Shown in pieces: positions 1-13,775 of a DNA stretch of 64,000 nucleotides (position 1 is its first letter; each line of letters begins with the position of its first letter). A program made the position numbers and the translations under genes. Source of the stretch: Dendrophyllia cribrosa (lineage: Eukaryota; Cnidaria; Anthozoa; Scleractinia; Dendrophylliidae); contig JAJLRJ010000004.1 in assembly GCA_024195265.1 (NCBI GenBank), forward strand, positions 36,945,030 through 37,009,029, in the 5' to 3' direction. The notes beneath the pieces are model-generated. The model did no database searches. It had not been told where the DNA came from and was given only the letters and a program-made list of their open reading frames with translations.

Positions 1-628
1 CTTTTAAAATGGCAGGCTTAGAAACCATTTGATCGTGTGTCACGTGACAAAATACTCCACGATTATTGAAATATTTTAGCATCCTTGTCCAGGTGTTTCT
101 TCGCCCGCCATTTTGAAAGCGGGGAAGGAATGGGGAAGAGGTTGAAAAAACAGGTCCGTTGTTTCCTATAAACCAGTTTGCAATTCGTTTTAAATTACTA
201 TATGAACCAACATTGGCGATAGCCACTCTAATTATATGGTTAATAGTTATAGGGACGTTAAGCAATTACGACAGCAACTCCAAGGAAGACAACACATAAA
301 AATACATTCATGTCTTTACAAACTCTTGATAATTCTAACTTGTTCAGTTGCGTCTTATGTGGTGGAACTCTTCAGGAGCTGATTGACGGGGGCGGCATTC
401 ACGTTCAGATGGGAAAGGAAAATCAACCGTCTGTGTTCACGTTCTTATAAAAGCTTAAATTGGTAATTTAACGTTGTGTCGCAGAGAACGGCAAAGAAAT
501 CAGTGTACCAAAATGGATAACGCAAGTGAAAAGCCATTGCAGTGCTTTGCGACCTTCGATTTGCACCACCGTCGTGGTTGCTTAAGCCCTCTATAACATT
601 ACAGATCTCTACCGGTTTTTAAAGGAGA
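1..628. other. 3' flank of the PH-domain gene; nothing else recognised
   Basis: No coding exon is supported here. The stop codon of the minus-strand PH-domain gene is at 629-631, so the gene's 3' untranslated region should run into this stretch. I see no canonical AATAAA on the minus strand, so the transcript end is not placed. Confidence 0.4.
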
Positions 629-3600
629 TCAAAGGTGAGTATCTTCACTCTCCTGTTGCCCCTCGCTTTCCTCGGAGGATTTCACTGCATTGCTTGACTC
701 GGCAGAAATGTCTTTTTCGTGCTCTTGTGTTTCGCCCGCCGTTTCCGATTCTTGTGTTTTGTCGGAGTCTGGAAGCGTTGAACTTTGGACTGGACTCTTT
801 TGTTGTTCCTCAGTGACTTTTTCTGCTGAATTTTCATCACCTTCTTTCTCCTTATTCTCATCTTTGTCCACAAATTGTTGTTCATCCTTGGCTGATTTCT
901 CCTGCTCGTCGGTTTTTTCCCGCTGTTCCTCCTGCGCTGTCAGTTTTTCACTCACATTTCCATCGCTTTGGTCTTTGGAAGAACCCGCCTCTTCTTTTGC
1001 TTCATCTATTTTATCTGCTTTTTCATCAACACTTTCTTCTTGTCCTTCTTTCTTCCCAACTTCCTCTTCCACGTTCTCCTTCTTTTGCGTTTCACCCTCT
1101 TCTCCCTCCGCAGCGTTTTCGACCACTTCCTGTCCATTTATATCATCCTCGAGAAATAGCTCCTCCAACAGAACGGAATTGCGTATTTTCCACTCGCAAA
1201 TCGATTTTCTGTTTATATTTGGCTGGCTAAGAAGTTCCTCAAGGTCGGCAAGATGCTGCTCTTTATCCTGCAAACATATGAAGAAAACTATGCATTACAC
1301 CAATACACAGTCAAACTAATAACACCCACAAACTCCGGTTCTGTAGCATGAAGCAGCTGGGGCATAACAACTTCTCCTGATATTACAAGGGGAAATTTGA
1401 TGCTGATCACTCTTACGGCTTAAAGGATTGAACCATAGTTAACGGAGGGACTGCCATTGCACTTTATTAACTATGGTTAAACCTGAAACTTTTTGTGAAA
1501 GATTGTATCCATGTTAGAAACAGCTTTGTAGGATGGAAAGTTTAGACTTTTGAATTTTTTTGACGTTGTGTGCAAACCAAAAATAGGAAGGGGCCTTCGT
1601 TAAGATCCTCTCGTTTAAACTTACCTTTAGAGTTCTTTCCAGTGTTTTAAGCCTCACTAACGCATCACCACTGTCTTGTGCATTGGAAAACGCCCGCAAT
1701 CTTTCTTTACCATCCAACACATGCTCACCGTATATCGACAGGCGCGCTTGTCTGATACTTCGACACATCACCATCAACTGATCCTCCTCTGACATTGACT
1801 TGATCGATCCTTTGTCGCTGGAGGTCGACTTAATGGACCCTTTATCACTGCTTTTTGATTCGGACGACTTTGGGCGTTTCGAAGACTTTTCTTCATCAAG
1901 GTCGGGTTCCACTGACCACGCTTGCTTCCTGTCTAACGAGAAGTACCATTTGGTTTTAGACGGAGACTCTGGTGGGCTGGAGCTTGATTCTGTTGGTTCG
2001 CCAGCCAACTGTGAACTGGAGCTAGAATCTGGTGGTGGCTTTTCCGATGGCTCGCTTTCTAATGGTGCGGCAGAACTAGATTCTGACAGTGCTACTTCTT
2101 CCTTGACTTCTGGTTTCAACTGGTCTGTTTCTGTCGCCGGTGGAGAAGACTGCACTTCTGTTTCAACCACAGATACTACCGTTGACGTCTCGACTTTCTC
2201 GGAGATTTCCATGGAGGTTTTAACTGTTTCTACGACAGTAACTGTGCTTTCTGTTGTTGTGACGATTACAGCTCCATCTGTTTTATCCACATTAGGTTCA
2301 GCGTCTGTTGATGATTCTTGCTTTTCACTTCCAGCCGCGACATCTGCACAGATGTTGGAACTTCCTTCAGTTCCTTTATCCTCCTCACGTGAAACAGCTG
2401 GGACTGTATCGTTAGAGCTTTCCAGGATTGAAGATTCTTGTTCAGAAGTAGATACCTCTACAGAAGATGCAGACTCAAGAATCACTTTTTCACTCCCCAC
2501 AAACACTTCATCCAAAACAACAGTGATGGTGTTTGTTGTTGTTCTTCTTTCTTCACTTTCAATGTTTTCTTTTTGACTGTCATCTGTGGGTTCAGAGATT
2601 GGAGGGGCATCAACAGGTGCTGCATGCTCGTCGCTAGGTGCTGGGGCTGTGTCACTCGGTGCTGGGGTGTCACTAGATGCTGGGGTTGTGTCGCTAGGTG
2701 CTTGGGTTGTGTCACTAGGATTTGGTGGTTGGTCACTTGGTGCTGGAGTTGTGTCGCTAGGTGCTGGGGGTGTGTCGCTAGGTGCTGGTGTTGTGTCGCT
2801 AGGTGCTGGAGTTGTGTCGCTAGGTGCTGGGGGTGTGTCGCTAGGTGCTGGGGGTGTGTCGCTAGGTGCTGGGGATGCTACACTAGGTGTAGGTTGTTGG
2901 TCATCACTAGATGTTGGGGCTGCATTGCTAGGTTGTTCTTCTATAGGTGTTGGGGGTGTGACATTAAGGATAGCAGTTCCTTTACCTTCCTCCTCAGTTT
3001 CCTTAGGTGCATCTTTGTTGAAAGACCCAGGCGTTGACCTTCGTCGGGTGGCCTTAAAGTCTTCCTCGTCTTCTAAAAAGTCCTGACGCCCTCCAACAGC
3101 TACAATAAAATAACACCATAAAATTTTGTCAAGTAAAGTTAGGGTAGTGATTGAGAACATACAAGACTACAAAGCTCAGTTTTCTATTCTAAGAATGAAT
3201 AGCTTCAAGTCCAGGTAGAACCACATAACAATGGTTTGACTCTTACAGAAAGAAGGCTAGGGTAAGCGCACTTGAGTTCACAGTGCATCCCAGGTTCAAC
3301 ACCCTTTCTCAGCATCAACGGGTTTGATTGTGTTTGTGGTTCTCACCTTGCTCCAAGAGTTTTTCTATGAGTTCTTAACCCTTTAACTCCCAAGAGGACC
3401 AAAGATCAAAATCCAAGAAAAATCCTAAATTTCATTTTGTAAAATATTGAAAAACAAATGGTGCCATGCAAAAGTACTGCCAAAGAGGTTTCATTTAAAT
3501 GGTCACACCATAGGATTTGGTAGACAGACTCAAAAGTTAGAACTACACTACATGTCTCTATAATTGACTCTGTATTGTGACGTTTTGACCGCTTACTGCT

Positions 3601-5430
3601 GGTCTTTATCAGGCAATGGAGTTTTACACATCAACCAGTCAACTTCATCGCCTGATGAACACCAGTAATAAGTGGCTGAAATGTTGCAATACACATCTAA
3701 AGTGCAACATCGTGAGACAAACAATAAAGAAAGTCTATCATCAAACTAATCCTTGTTCCTTATCAATACCGCTTTTGACTACACAGTAAAAAGAGAAGAT
3801 AAACAAGCTGTTAACACTAACCAAGGACAGAACTGTGCCACTGAGCTGTATTGGATCCAGTTCTTTTTCGCATGACAACTTCATCTCTGACTGTCAGCTG
3901 GTTCTGTTTTGGTTTCTGAATGACTTCTCCTCTGGACGCAGCAGCTAACACCGTCAGCCACTTGTCCATGTCTTCCTTAGTGTCTGCCATGAATACTGAA
4001 ACTTGAGGTTTAGCGCCTGGCTGTTCACACTTAAAACAGCTGTTATGACAAACAAAACCAAGCAAAAACTGTTGGTAATTATCTTTTGAATTTTTACTAG
4101 GACAAGAGGGTGGCAGCTGATGAGTAGGGATAAAAAAGGTGCACACCTTGTGGAAAAAAAGCAAAAAGTGTGGAAGAAATTTTATAGTGTTCGTGATGGA
4201 AGTTATTGCTAAATAATTTTATGAAATAAAACGTTCCACTCTTTTTTAAAATGGTCTATTTAGTGCATTGATCAAGCCATTGGCACCTGAGTTTCTGCAT
4301 GACTGCCAAAAAATAATGTAATAAATAAGAATGTTTTAAGTGAAGGTCAGTAAGAAAAACAAATTAATGAAAAATAGATCACTGGTTAATTTGCATAATT
4401 ATAGGGACCCTTATGATCTGCGCAGGACCCCTAACATTTGAAACAGGGGTTCCCCAAAACTCTTTTCCCTCAAACCTAATGATAACATTGGTCACTGAAA
4501 ATAATACAAGAATCTTGGTGTTTTGTGGGATGTACTCATGACTTACAAGTTCTTCTTAGTTTCAGGTGCTTGTGCTACAGTCACTCCCTCCATGTTAATA
4601 ATGCCACCAGCTTCAAGATCAAATGCAGTTTTAAAATAATACAGCTTTCCATCCTTCAGCACTACCCACTTTCGCTTCCAGCCTGATAAGAACATTCCAC
4701 CTGTACCAAAAAAAAACAGATTTTCAGTACTGTAAAAACCAGCAGATAAGATGTCCTCGCCAGATAAGCTGCACCCCGAGCTTTGAAGCTCAAATTTTGG
4801 AAAAAAAAAGTTATTCAGAGAATTACAATTAGCTCCATGGAATGTGAGCCAAACTCATGATTACACTTTGGATTACAACTGCATTCATTCTAGGCCACAA
4901 CAAGCTTGGTAACAGCGAATTTCTCCAGCAAATGTTTTTATAATTAGCCTGGTTTAAGGTTAACTAAGATGGCAGCTTGTTTACAGATTTAATTTTGTGG
5001 CTTCATTCGTTCACTTGGACATTATACATCGGAAAGTATGACTTGGAGCAAAAAGCTTAGGTAATCAAAGGCTCCTTCTATGAGCCAATTTGTGAATACG
5101 AAACAACCTTCGAACCCTCCCCTCTCCTACATGTATGCATTTTGCTCCAGCAACCTCCTTCCCCACCCTCTGCGTCCAACTCCCCACCCTCCCCTCCCTC
5201 CAATACTGTCCCCATGGGTAAGGCAGGTGACTATTAACCTATCGCATTTGGAATGGGCAAAATATATGTGCAAGCCTTATGCACTGGTCAGGAATTACCA
5301 ATAAAAGTTTACAGTTGAGTGAAGGAGTGAAAATTTGCATATTTTTATCCTACTGTTAGGATATTTGCATATTTTTATCCTACTTCCTACATGGAACGCT
5401 TCACATATTCTTGAGTTAAAAGGTGTGGCT

Positions 5431-5468
<38 letters not shown>

Positions 5469-8400
5469 GAATATTTTGCCAGGATAACCCATCAGTGCAA
5501 AAAAAAGCACTGTTATATGCCAGTTTTTATGGCCTGCTTTTAAATGCCTGTGTATACTGTAGCTTTAGGCTACATCCACATATTGGCTGCATCCCAATGC
5601 GAAGAAAAATACTAATCATTCATTTGGTGAAAACAAAAACCTTATCAAGCCCTACAACTTGCAACCGTGTATAGTTGATCAGTGCCATTATGGAGTAAAA
5701 AGGCTAATGTGAAAATAATAAGAACTACATGTACATGTAGAATCATGTTCTTTACACTGTCAGTCACACCTACCTTTCTTAGAAAGCCATCCCTCGTGAT
5801 CAGCCTCCCCCAGAGATCGGCAGGATACCTGATGATCAGATTTGCCTTTCTGATTCGTTGGACCAGAAACTCTTTCTGGTGTGCCAATCACCTCAACCTC
5901 TTTGCCACCTTAAAGAAAAATAGGAGGTTACTGGTTAATGTACTACTGAAGAGCTGTAATTTGAATGGTCTTTAACAACATGATCAGTGATGTGACTCAA
6001 AGTTTGGGAGTGAAAGGGGAAAGTGTACTGTGTGTTTCACTCAAGAGTGAACAGCTACTAACAGTACTGTGTAACACACTACAGTGACCAGCTAATAGGA
6101 TTAATAGGATTAGGATGTAGAAGTATATGAAAATGTATTTATTCTTATTTGTGTATTAGCCTGATGTTTACCCGTGTATAAACAAAAGTGATGATGATGA
6201 TAGATAGATAAGGCAAAGTCACACACAAGCCACAGGTGGACCACATGGGCAGAGCTTAACAGAGTTTCTGTAGCATGAAGCAACTGGAATTATTGCTTCT
6301 TCAGCTGGGTGGGATGCTACTCCATCACAGAGTTGCCTCCAGCAATTTGTTAGGTTATCCAACAATGAGTGATGTGTCTAAGGGCAGAACAAAGTTATAA
6401 AGACATGCCCTGAACCACCATACTCTGATCTTGAGTCCAATGTGTTCAACTACATGTATAACACAATCACACCTCAAGCGTTTTGCTCAGCCAAGTGCAA
6501 TCTATATAATCACAGACATTTTTAAAGTCAAATATGGAGTGTGTGGTAGTTCTAAAATTTGAGACTGTCAACGAAATCTTATACATGTACATGTATGGTG
6601 TGATCATTCAAATGAAACCTCTTTGCTGGGCAGTAGTTTGCATGGTACCATTTGTTTTTCAATATACATGTACATGTATTACAAAATGAAATTTGGGATT
6701 TTTCTTGAATTTTGATTGTTGGCACTCTTTGGAGTTACATGTAAAGGCCTTTAAAACACTGACTACTAACTCAAACTTGTCTAGAAGAAATGTATTAAAT
6801 ATTATTAGGGAGAATTTGCATCTTGATCCCTTACCTTCTCCATCCTTCTCAGCATAGCTAATCCTCATCTGCATATGCCGTGCGGCTTTGGGGCTATATG
6901 AAGGATTTACTTCTTTCCTAAGAGTTATGGGCTCCCTTGAAACTGTATCTTCCACTTCTGCTTCTTCTGATTCTGGTGAGGACGCTTTTTCTACTGAAGC
7001 AAAAAAGGGTAAACTTGAAGTATACTTGCACCTTAAAATAAAAGAACTAGAAAACAAGGAAAGAGATTCTGCAATCACTTGGAACACGGTCTGTTTCAAA
7101 GCTTGTCCCTCCATCCCCCACACATGCAATGATGTTTGAAAATTGAATGAAATCCCTTGTGCCTTGTGTATAAACTGTGGAATCAATTTATTGTTGAAAA
7201 GAAAAAGAGCCCAGAAAATCTACCCATGTCATCTGCAGTGGTTTCATTTAAAGGCAGATAGTGGTGGATGTTGATGTTTATTTGAGTTTGCCATGATTCT
7301 CAATTAAAGCAACCCTGTTTGTGTTACACTACTGCCCAAGTGCTCTAGCAGATGAATGCCATATATCACCAAATGCAGCCACTTGGTGATATACAATGGC
7401 AGATCTAGACTCTATTGTAAGGCAGGGGAGGGGGGGGGGGGGGGGGGGGGGGGTGGGTGGAGTGGGGTTGGAGGAATGAATAAGGTGGGGGGAGGGAGTG
7501 AACATGTAGAGACTGAAAAACATGTTAGGCCCTCTCGTGGCCATCTTTTTTGGTAAGATGGGTGGTGGGGGGTGGGGTCCACTGGATCCACTGATAGTAA
7601 GTAGCATAATGTCAGGGCAACAAAACACTAAAATGGAATAGCACAAATACCTACCATTCTTCTCCTCGCCAGTGTCTTCTGCTGCAAGTTCACTGACTTT
7701 TGTTTTATCCTCGGCTACTTCACTTTCACCGGCCACCATGTTACTTACTTCAATTTTTGGTTGAATCAACTGTTCCCCTTCTAGCTGAGCCTTTGGCTGA
7801 CTATCTTGAGCTGTGATGGGCTCTGCCATTTCTTGTAGAGCAACATCTTTTGCTGTTTTATCTGCAATGTCATCAGCCTCTTTAGTTGGCAAGGTTTCTT
7901 CTGGAGATTTTTGAAGATCTTCAGGCTTCTCTGCTGTCACTGCACTTTCCACCTCCGGCTTCTCTGTTTCTGTTGTCTCTGTTTCCTGTCCGCCGACTAT
8001 CTCTTTATCAGTTAATTCTTGCTCAACACTTTCCACAGTTTGGTCAACAGCTGGGCTTATCACACCCTCTGATACTTCCTGCTTTGTAGATGCAGTGTCC
8101 TCTTGTCCATTCATCGCAGTTGCATCACCTGCATCAGGTGCCACTCTCTGGTCTGCCTCACCCTCTTCTGTCCCAGTACCTTCACTTGTAAGTTGTGTTG
8201 ATGGACTTCCATCTTGTTGCTCCTCCACAATATTATCATGTCCCTTTTCTGCAGCAGGGCTTGCATCACCAAGGTCTTTAGATTTCTTGCTCTTGCGTCG
8301 TGCAAAGAAGCCACCAAAAATACCAGAAGTTTTCTTTTTCTTCGGTGTAGGCTGAGAGGTTTTTTCCTCCTCTGAAGGTTCAGTGTGAACTCGTTTAACA

Positions 8401-11222
8401 GCATCCTTCGAGTCTTTGTCTTCTGACTGCTCCCTGTCAGTTTCTTCAGCACTTTTTTTCTCTTTCTCTGGTGGAATGCCTTCCACTGGCACTGATTCTT
8501 CTTGAGCAGGTTGTGGCTCTGTTTCAGATTCTTTTGGTTCCTTGGGATCCTGGGTTGTTTCTTCTTTGATGCCTTCTTCACTTTGCTCTGCTACAGTAGG
8601 TTTTACTTCAACATCTCCACCCCCTTCCTCTACCTTGGCAGCTGCTTTGCCTTCAGCTTCCTGCTTAACATCAGCACCACTTGTATCTTCCACCTCCGTA
8701 CTTGCTTTGCCTTCAGTTTCGTGCTTAGTTTCAGTGCCACTAGTATCTTCCACCTCTGCACTTTGCCCATTCTCTAATGGCTTTGCAGCATCCTTTACAG
8801 CAGTATCTTCATTTCCTTTAGGAGTTACTGGACTAGATTCAGCTATCTCCTTCTTTTCAGCATTGTCACTACTGGGACTAGATTCAGGCAACATCACTTG
8901 ATTTTCTTTATCCTCTTCTTTGCCATTGTGGTTGGCACCTGGGGGACTCTCAGGACTTCCTTTAGACTTCTTACGTTTGCCAAACAGAGTGCCAATGACA
9001 GATCTCTTTTTTGGAGGGGTCTGTGGACTTCCTTCTTTGGATTTTCGCTGACCCTTTGGTGAACTTTAATTAACACAAGGAGAACATTATTATTTATACA
9101 GTTGTACATATATGTTATTGACCAAGCATGATGTCCAGTTGTATAAATTTTAGTGAAACAAAGGTTAAAAAAAAAGAGGAGAACATATCAAAGACGAGGA
9201 AGATTGTTTCATCAGGATTTTTAAACACTAAAATGTGGGTTGAAAAAATGGAGGATTTTTAACCAACGTTGAGGTGTTAATGGATACCCGATGAAACACT
9301 ATTTCGAACTGATCATTAAATACAAAGAAAACGAAGGAATAGAATAACTAAAATCTATGCTAATTAAGATAGGGTTTCCAAACCACCATCAGGCTTATGA
9401 TTATCTTTGTTGAAACTTGATGAATTATTAATGAGTTTAAGAAGTAATAATTATATCAAACACGAGGAAGAGTGTTTCATCAGATATCCAAGCACCACAA
9501 AGCGGGTTGAAAAACGAGGTGCAGCCGAGTTTTTTGTAACCCACTTCAAGGTGTTTGGATACCTAATGAAACAATCTTTTGAGTGTTTGATATTGCTTCT
9601 CAAACTGATCACTAAATGTGGAGAAAACGAAGAAATAAAATTGTCAAAATCTACACACATTAAGACAGGATATCAAAACTTCCTTCACAGTAGTGATTTC
9701 CTTTGAGTTCTTGTCATGAATTATTAAATAAATGAGTTTGAGAAGATCAGGTCCAATAAGGGGTGAAATTAGTTCAGTTTCTTCACTTGTTTAATATACT
9801 TACTATGTGTTAATTGGTACTCGGTGCACTACACCGCCTACAATACTTGTAGAGTAACTGACTGACTCCTCAGGTTCTGCAGCAGTGCTGACAGAGTTTG
9901 ATGGAGTGTCATCAGTGACATCTGTGTACCAAATTGTCTTTGATCTTGCAGCAACATCTTCCTGTTTACAAAAGAAAGAAAATTTGTGAATATACAGTTT
10001 AACTAACTCTGGCAAGAGATCCCCTTTGATAAAGTTCCGCTCGTTTAGGCAAATGGTGTTGCTGTATTCTGTCTATTTCCAATGTCATAATTACGCCTTT
10101 TCAACATCAATAAATTGGCTTGAATTTTGGACAATTTGTCCTTGACATTAAACATGTACAAGTAAATTTAACCTTTACAGCATTAAGTTAGTGGTTATTT
10201 CAGTTTTCATGACACAAATGGCAGACGGAGGGAGGAAGGACATAACAAAATGTGGCTGTTTTAATTTGAGGAAAAGTTAAACACCACATTCAAATTCTAC
10301 TTCCTCCAATCCAATTTTTAAAAAGGAAAAAAATTCTGGCAAGTATAAGAGTTACATGTACTACTGGTGTTTATTAATGCATACATGTAGGTACCTTTAC
10401 AGGAGATGTTGCAATGCCTTCTACATCTCCAACTGTTTTTGATCTTCCCGGTTTGGTTTTGTCTTCACTTTCATCTTGTTCCTTCACATTCACTGGACTA
10501 TCAATAGTCAATGACCTTTTCTTCTCCTCAACAGGAACCTCAACCTCTGGTTGACCCTCGACTTTGGTGGGAACACTCTCCACCTCACTTGGTACTGTAA
10601 CTTCTACTTTAACTTTTTCTCCATTTGTTTCCATAGCAACAGGTTCAGGACTAGGTTCGGATGTCTTACCTACAGCTAAAGCTTCACCTTGTTCACCATT
10701 TGTGTCCATTTCTTGGTCCTGTTCAGCTTCCTTACTTTTAGCTGAAGTTTCACCATGCTCTCCATTTGTCTCCATGGTAACAGTTTCATGGCTCTGTTCA
10801 GACTCTTTACTATCCCCTTCCTTCGCAGCTACCATCTCACAACTTTCACCGTTAACTTGTTTATCGTCCAGCACCTCTTGCTGAGTTTCACTAGGTTTTG
10901 TTTCAATAACAGGACTCTCTTCTAAATTCTCTGACTGTTCACTATATTTCTGGTCATCAACAGATTGATTGATACCATTAACTGTCATTTCTGCACCCAG
11001 ATTTTCTTTTGCTTTATCTTCATCCCCTTCATCTTTTGCCACATCTACTGATTCATTATGACACGAAACATGAACAGTTTCTGTTTCTGCAGTACTCTTT
11101 ATTTCCTCAACAGGTGGAGTCTGCTCCTCCGTGGCATCTTTTCCAGGAGAATGTAAGTTATTGTCACCATTAACAGAGCTGATGGGCTGTTTTTCTTGTT
11201 CGGAGTCTATGCCAGACATCAT
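629..11222 (-). CDS. Large acidic PH-domain protein, nine coding exons
   Basis: Coding exons, 5' to 3' on the minus strand: 11222-10395, 9961-9804, 9063-7655, 6993-6835, 5908-5774, 4700-4547, 4039-3822, 3099-1625, 1267-629. Every junction has GT/AG and matching phase, and the sum is 5175 nt, an exact multiple of three (about 1724 aa plus stop). The start is the ATG pair at 11222. Most of the protein is Glu/Lys/Ser/Thr-rich and looks disordered. One PH domain spans residues ~885-985 (exons 5-7), with GWLSKKGGMFLSGWKRKW at its start and a closing Trp in DMDKWLTVLAAA. Two polybasic patches (near 330-370 and 570) include KKKKTSGIFGGFFARRKSK and could bind acidic membranes. A seven-residue APSDTPP-type repeat lies near 1100-1180 and a short coiled coil near 1500-1525. 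The PH domain recalls the CNKSR/IPCEF1 group, but no SAM, CRIC or PDZ domain is visible. A phosphoinositide-binding scaffold role is inference. Confidence 0.85.
2636..2890 (-). repeat. In-frame 21-bp minisatellite encoding APSDTPP-type heptads
   Basis: About a dozen copies of a 21-bp unit lie inside coding exon 8 of the PH-domain gene. On the minus strand they read as seven-residue units (APSDTPP, APSDTTP, PAPSDQP variants). The unit length keeps frame, so copy-number change would lengthen or shorten the protein without a frameshift. The Pro/Ser/Thr/Asp composition suggests an extended, possibly phosphorylated linker. Confidence 0.85.
3822..5908 (-). other. PH domain of the acidic protein, split over three exons
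   Basis: Exon 5 (5908-5774) ends in HEGWLSKK. Exon 6 (4700-4547) supplies beta strands with GWKRKWVVLKDGKLYYFK. Exon 7 (4039-3822) supplies the last strand and the C-terminal helix with the invariant Trp (MDKWLTVL). Phases are 1, 2 and 1 and join without loss. The basic residues between strands 1 and 2 (KK, KRK) fit a phosphoinositide-binding loop, but specificity cannot be read from sequence. Confidence 0.85.
5433..5467. repeat. (TAA)n microsatellite
   Basis: An uninterrupted run of about 11-12 TAA units in the intron between coding exons 5 and 6 of the PH-domain gene. Confidence 0.95.
7429..7454. repeat. Poly-G tract in an intron
   Basis: A G-rich run with more than 20 consecutive G residues lies in the intron between coding exons 3 and 4 of the PH-domain gene, followed by more G-rich sequence. 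It could form a quadruplex and is a likely site of sequencing error. Confidence 0.9.
9185..9600. mobile_element. Two diverged copies of a palindromic MITE
   Basis: A foldback element at about 9452-9592 has arms beginning with ATATCAAACACGAGGAAGA and ending with its near complement (TTGAGTGTTTGATAT). A more decayed relative lies just before it (about 9185-9310). Both are in the intron between coding exons 2 and 3 of the PH-domain gene. No coding capacity is seen. Confidence 0.6.
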
Positions 11223-11699
11223 CTTTTCCAGCTACAAATCTACAAATACCTCATTCTGTATTTACCAAAACCCTCCTACAGGAAAAAGACAAACATTTTT
11301 ACAAACTAATCAATGAATGCATATATGCATGTTTATGTTGTGGTTTAAGTTTCTCCTTTGTTAATGGTTTGAAAATTTTTAAACCAGTTTGATTGTTGTT
11401 TTCCTTTGTCTCAGAATATGATAATGAATCTGAGATAAAGGAAAATAAAAATTAAACTGGTTTGAAAATTTTAAAAGCAAAGAAAATTTTAAACCACAAC
11501 ATTTACATGACCTGATCATGCAAACACAACTTACAGTAGAAACAGGTTTGGTTCTTACATGTAGCAATCTTCCATAGCAACACTCCAAATTGCAACCAAT
11601 TTAGGCACCATGGTAGATTTGCTAACCTTTACCAGCTTGATCTAAAGAGTCAGTCACCAAACGACCACTAAAGAAAAACTTTAACATGGAGTTGTGTGA

Positions 11700-12212
11700 A
11701 GAATTTTGTCTCTGAGACAAAGTTTACTAGCAAATGGCATTTAAAAATCAGCACAGCGGGCAGTACGGCATTTTTACTGACCCCTGTTAACTAATAACTG
11801 TGATAGTGAACGAGTTCATAAGCCCATATTGTAACTATTATATAAAGACTAGTTTGTTTTTAAGTGAGGAAACCTGATTCATTAAAAGCCTCGTGGTTTC
11901 TTTCAGGTCTCCTCGCCATTCACTTTTTTCTCTAATCCTTTATTATTTTCATCTTGCTCTGTAACATGTTGTATATACATAATGGCAAATAAAGAATGAA
12001 TGAATGAAAAATGAATGAGTTTCTGGAAAATAGCAAGTCTGGAATAGGTCTAGCTATAGGATAGGGTAGGTTTTCTCGGTGTTTAGTCTAGTATAGGGTT
12101 GCAAAATGCAGCTTAAATGGTCTAGTATAGGTTAAGGGTCTTAGAGTCCCAGCAGCACACCCCTACCCAAAAATTTGCAAAGTACCCCCCCCCCCCCCCC
12201 CCCCCCGGTATT
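11700..12212 (+). mobile_element. Fragment of the poly-C-ended repeat family
   Basis: The segment carries words such as GGTCTAGTATAGGTTAAGGG and CACACCCCTACCCAAAAAT followed by a C tract (12186-12206). The same words recur at 48071-48540 (same strand) and 28503-28870 (opposite strand). It is a truncated copy in the 5' part of the PH-domain transcription unit. Confidence 0.7.
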
Positions 12213-13653
12213 TTATTCAGAAATTAGTCATATGTACTAGTTATTCTAGCCCGTAAAAAGTTGTTTTTGTGAGCTTTTGTGCAGTCTAAATGTACTGTGC
12301 AGACGGTCGCTTAATACTGTTTTTAAGAATTGCTAAAATTGAAAAATAGCCCAGTCATCAATTATATATATATTTTAATTCTAATTTTTCTTGTGCTTCC
12401 GGCCTTTCACCTAAGTTAAGCTTATCAACATAGTTTCTGTTCAGAGAGCTCCACTGTTAGGCTAAGCCTATCTATATATATTATAGTTTTGATCACACTT
12501 GGGGTTTTTTGAAAACTTAAACATACATGTATCTGTATTTTAATACCAGTGAATACTCTAGAATTGCTTATAATTTTAGTTTTATTCACCTGGTATAAAA
12601 ACATCATTAACTTACTGACGGTATAATACATGCAGTGTATTTGGCTCCTTTGCTATAGAGTCCTCAAGGTTCTAATATTAAAGAATTTCAAGAGCTTTTT
12701 CTTGCATTGATTCACCAAACTAGAAGTAAAAAACTGTACATTTCTAGACTGAAATTATTATTGTTTGTATAATTTTTGAATTATTTGCGATTTGCACGTG
12801 TTAATTAGTATTCATTTACATTGAAGCTTTAGCGATGTAAACGACCTTTACAGTAGCTTTGTTTATATCGGCTTTCTAGACATTCTATTAATTTGACTCG
12901 TTGCGACCTTCACTGTAGTTTGGATTGATTTGTCACGACCTTTGGGCAAATATTATAAGCTCACCTTTAAATGACAAACTTGACGATTTCTCTCATGCTA
13001 AACGGTCGAGACACTTGAAGTTATCAAAGATATGAACATTTGCAAGAACAGAACAAGATAGTGCTCTAATATCGCGAAATAAAAACAGTGTGTAAAAGCA
13101 AAGTAGCGCTGAAATGTAAACCATTGTAAACGGTAGAGTGCACACGATAAAATACAGCTCAGTTGCGATTTAAATAATTTCATTCGTTCAGATCACCTGG
13201 AAAGTGGGGTAATCGATAGCAATTACAATGGATTCAAGCTAACAATCGAAAAATAAGTCTTATCTGCCGCTCAAGTAAATCGAAAGGCTGATACAACGCC
13301 CGATATACAAGATTTGATCGCATTACTTACATTCCTAAACACAAGACAAACGCCTACAAGGGCCATAGCATCGTTATGCTTAGTTGGCAAATAAACAAGG
13401 AAATAACAACAAGAAAACTACTGGCGTAACTTCATTCAATTATATATCTACCTATTCATAAAATATTGACCTTTTAGAATCCTTAGCAAGATTGCTAACG
13501 GCTCACACTCGCGAAATAACGGGATTATGATGTTCATTTCGCCGCCGAGGTGCCGACCATATTTTTGATGAGCTTCCAAACAGCACGCCAAAACCGAAAT
13601 TAAAACCTGCTATATTAAAATAGTTTGCCCTAATAAGCACATTGCATACCTAC

Positions 13654-13775
13654 CTTGCCGTTGAAAGCGTCTCTTGGTTCTTAAATAAGGGTAAAATTGA
13701 AGTTTCCGCGTAGAATTTGCAAAGCCCTGACAAGCCGCAGTAACTACAGTAGATCATGTCACGACAGGGGACTAT
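13654..13775 (-). promoter_or_regulatory. Candidate proximal promoter and 5' noncoding exon of the PH-domain gene
   Basis: On the minus strand a TATA-like TTATTTATAG near 13770 precedes a stretch that ends in a good splice donor (CGGCAAG then GTAGGT, exon end 13654). The first coding exon has a matching acceptor just before its ATG (TTTGTAG at ~11240). The exon carries no long reading frame, so it would be 5' UTR. No transcript evidence is available here. Confidence 0.35.

Noticed and set aside
690..1319. Plus-strand open frame rich in Ser/Phe/Cys opposite the last PH-gene exon
   Set aside because: It is the antisense shadow of the acidic Glu/Lys/Ser coding exon; no splice signals or family resemblance. 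The same applies to plus-strand frames at 1800-3086, 7886-8901 and 10564-10884.
7329..7654. C-terminal extension of the exon 3 open frame past 7655
   Set aside because: It reads through a perfect donor into an intron with a poly-G tract and MITE-like sequence; the spliced phase matches the next exon.
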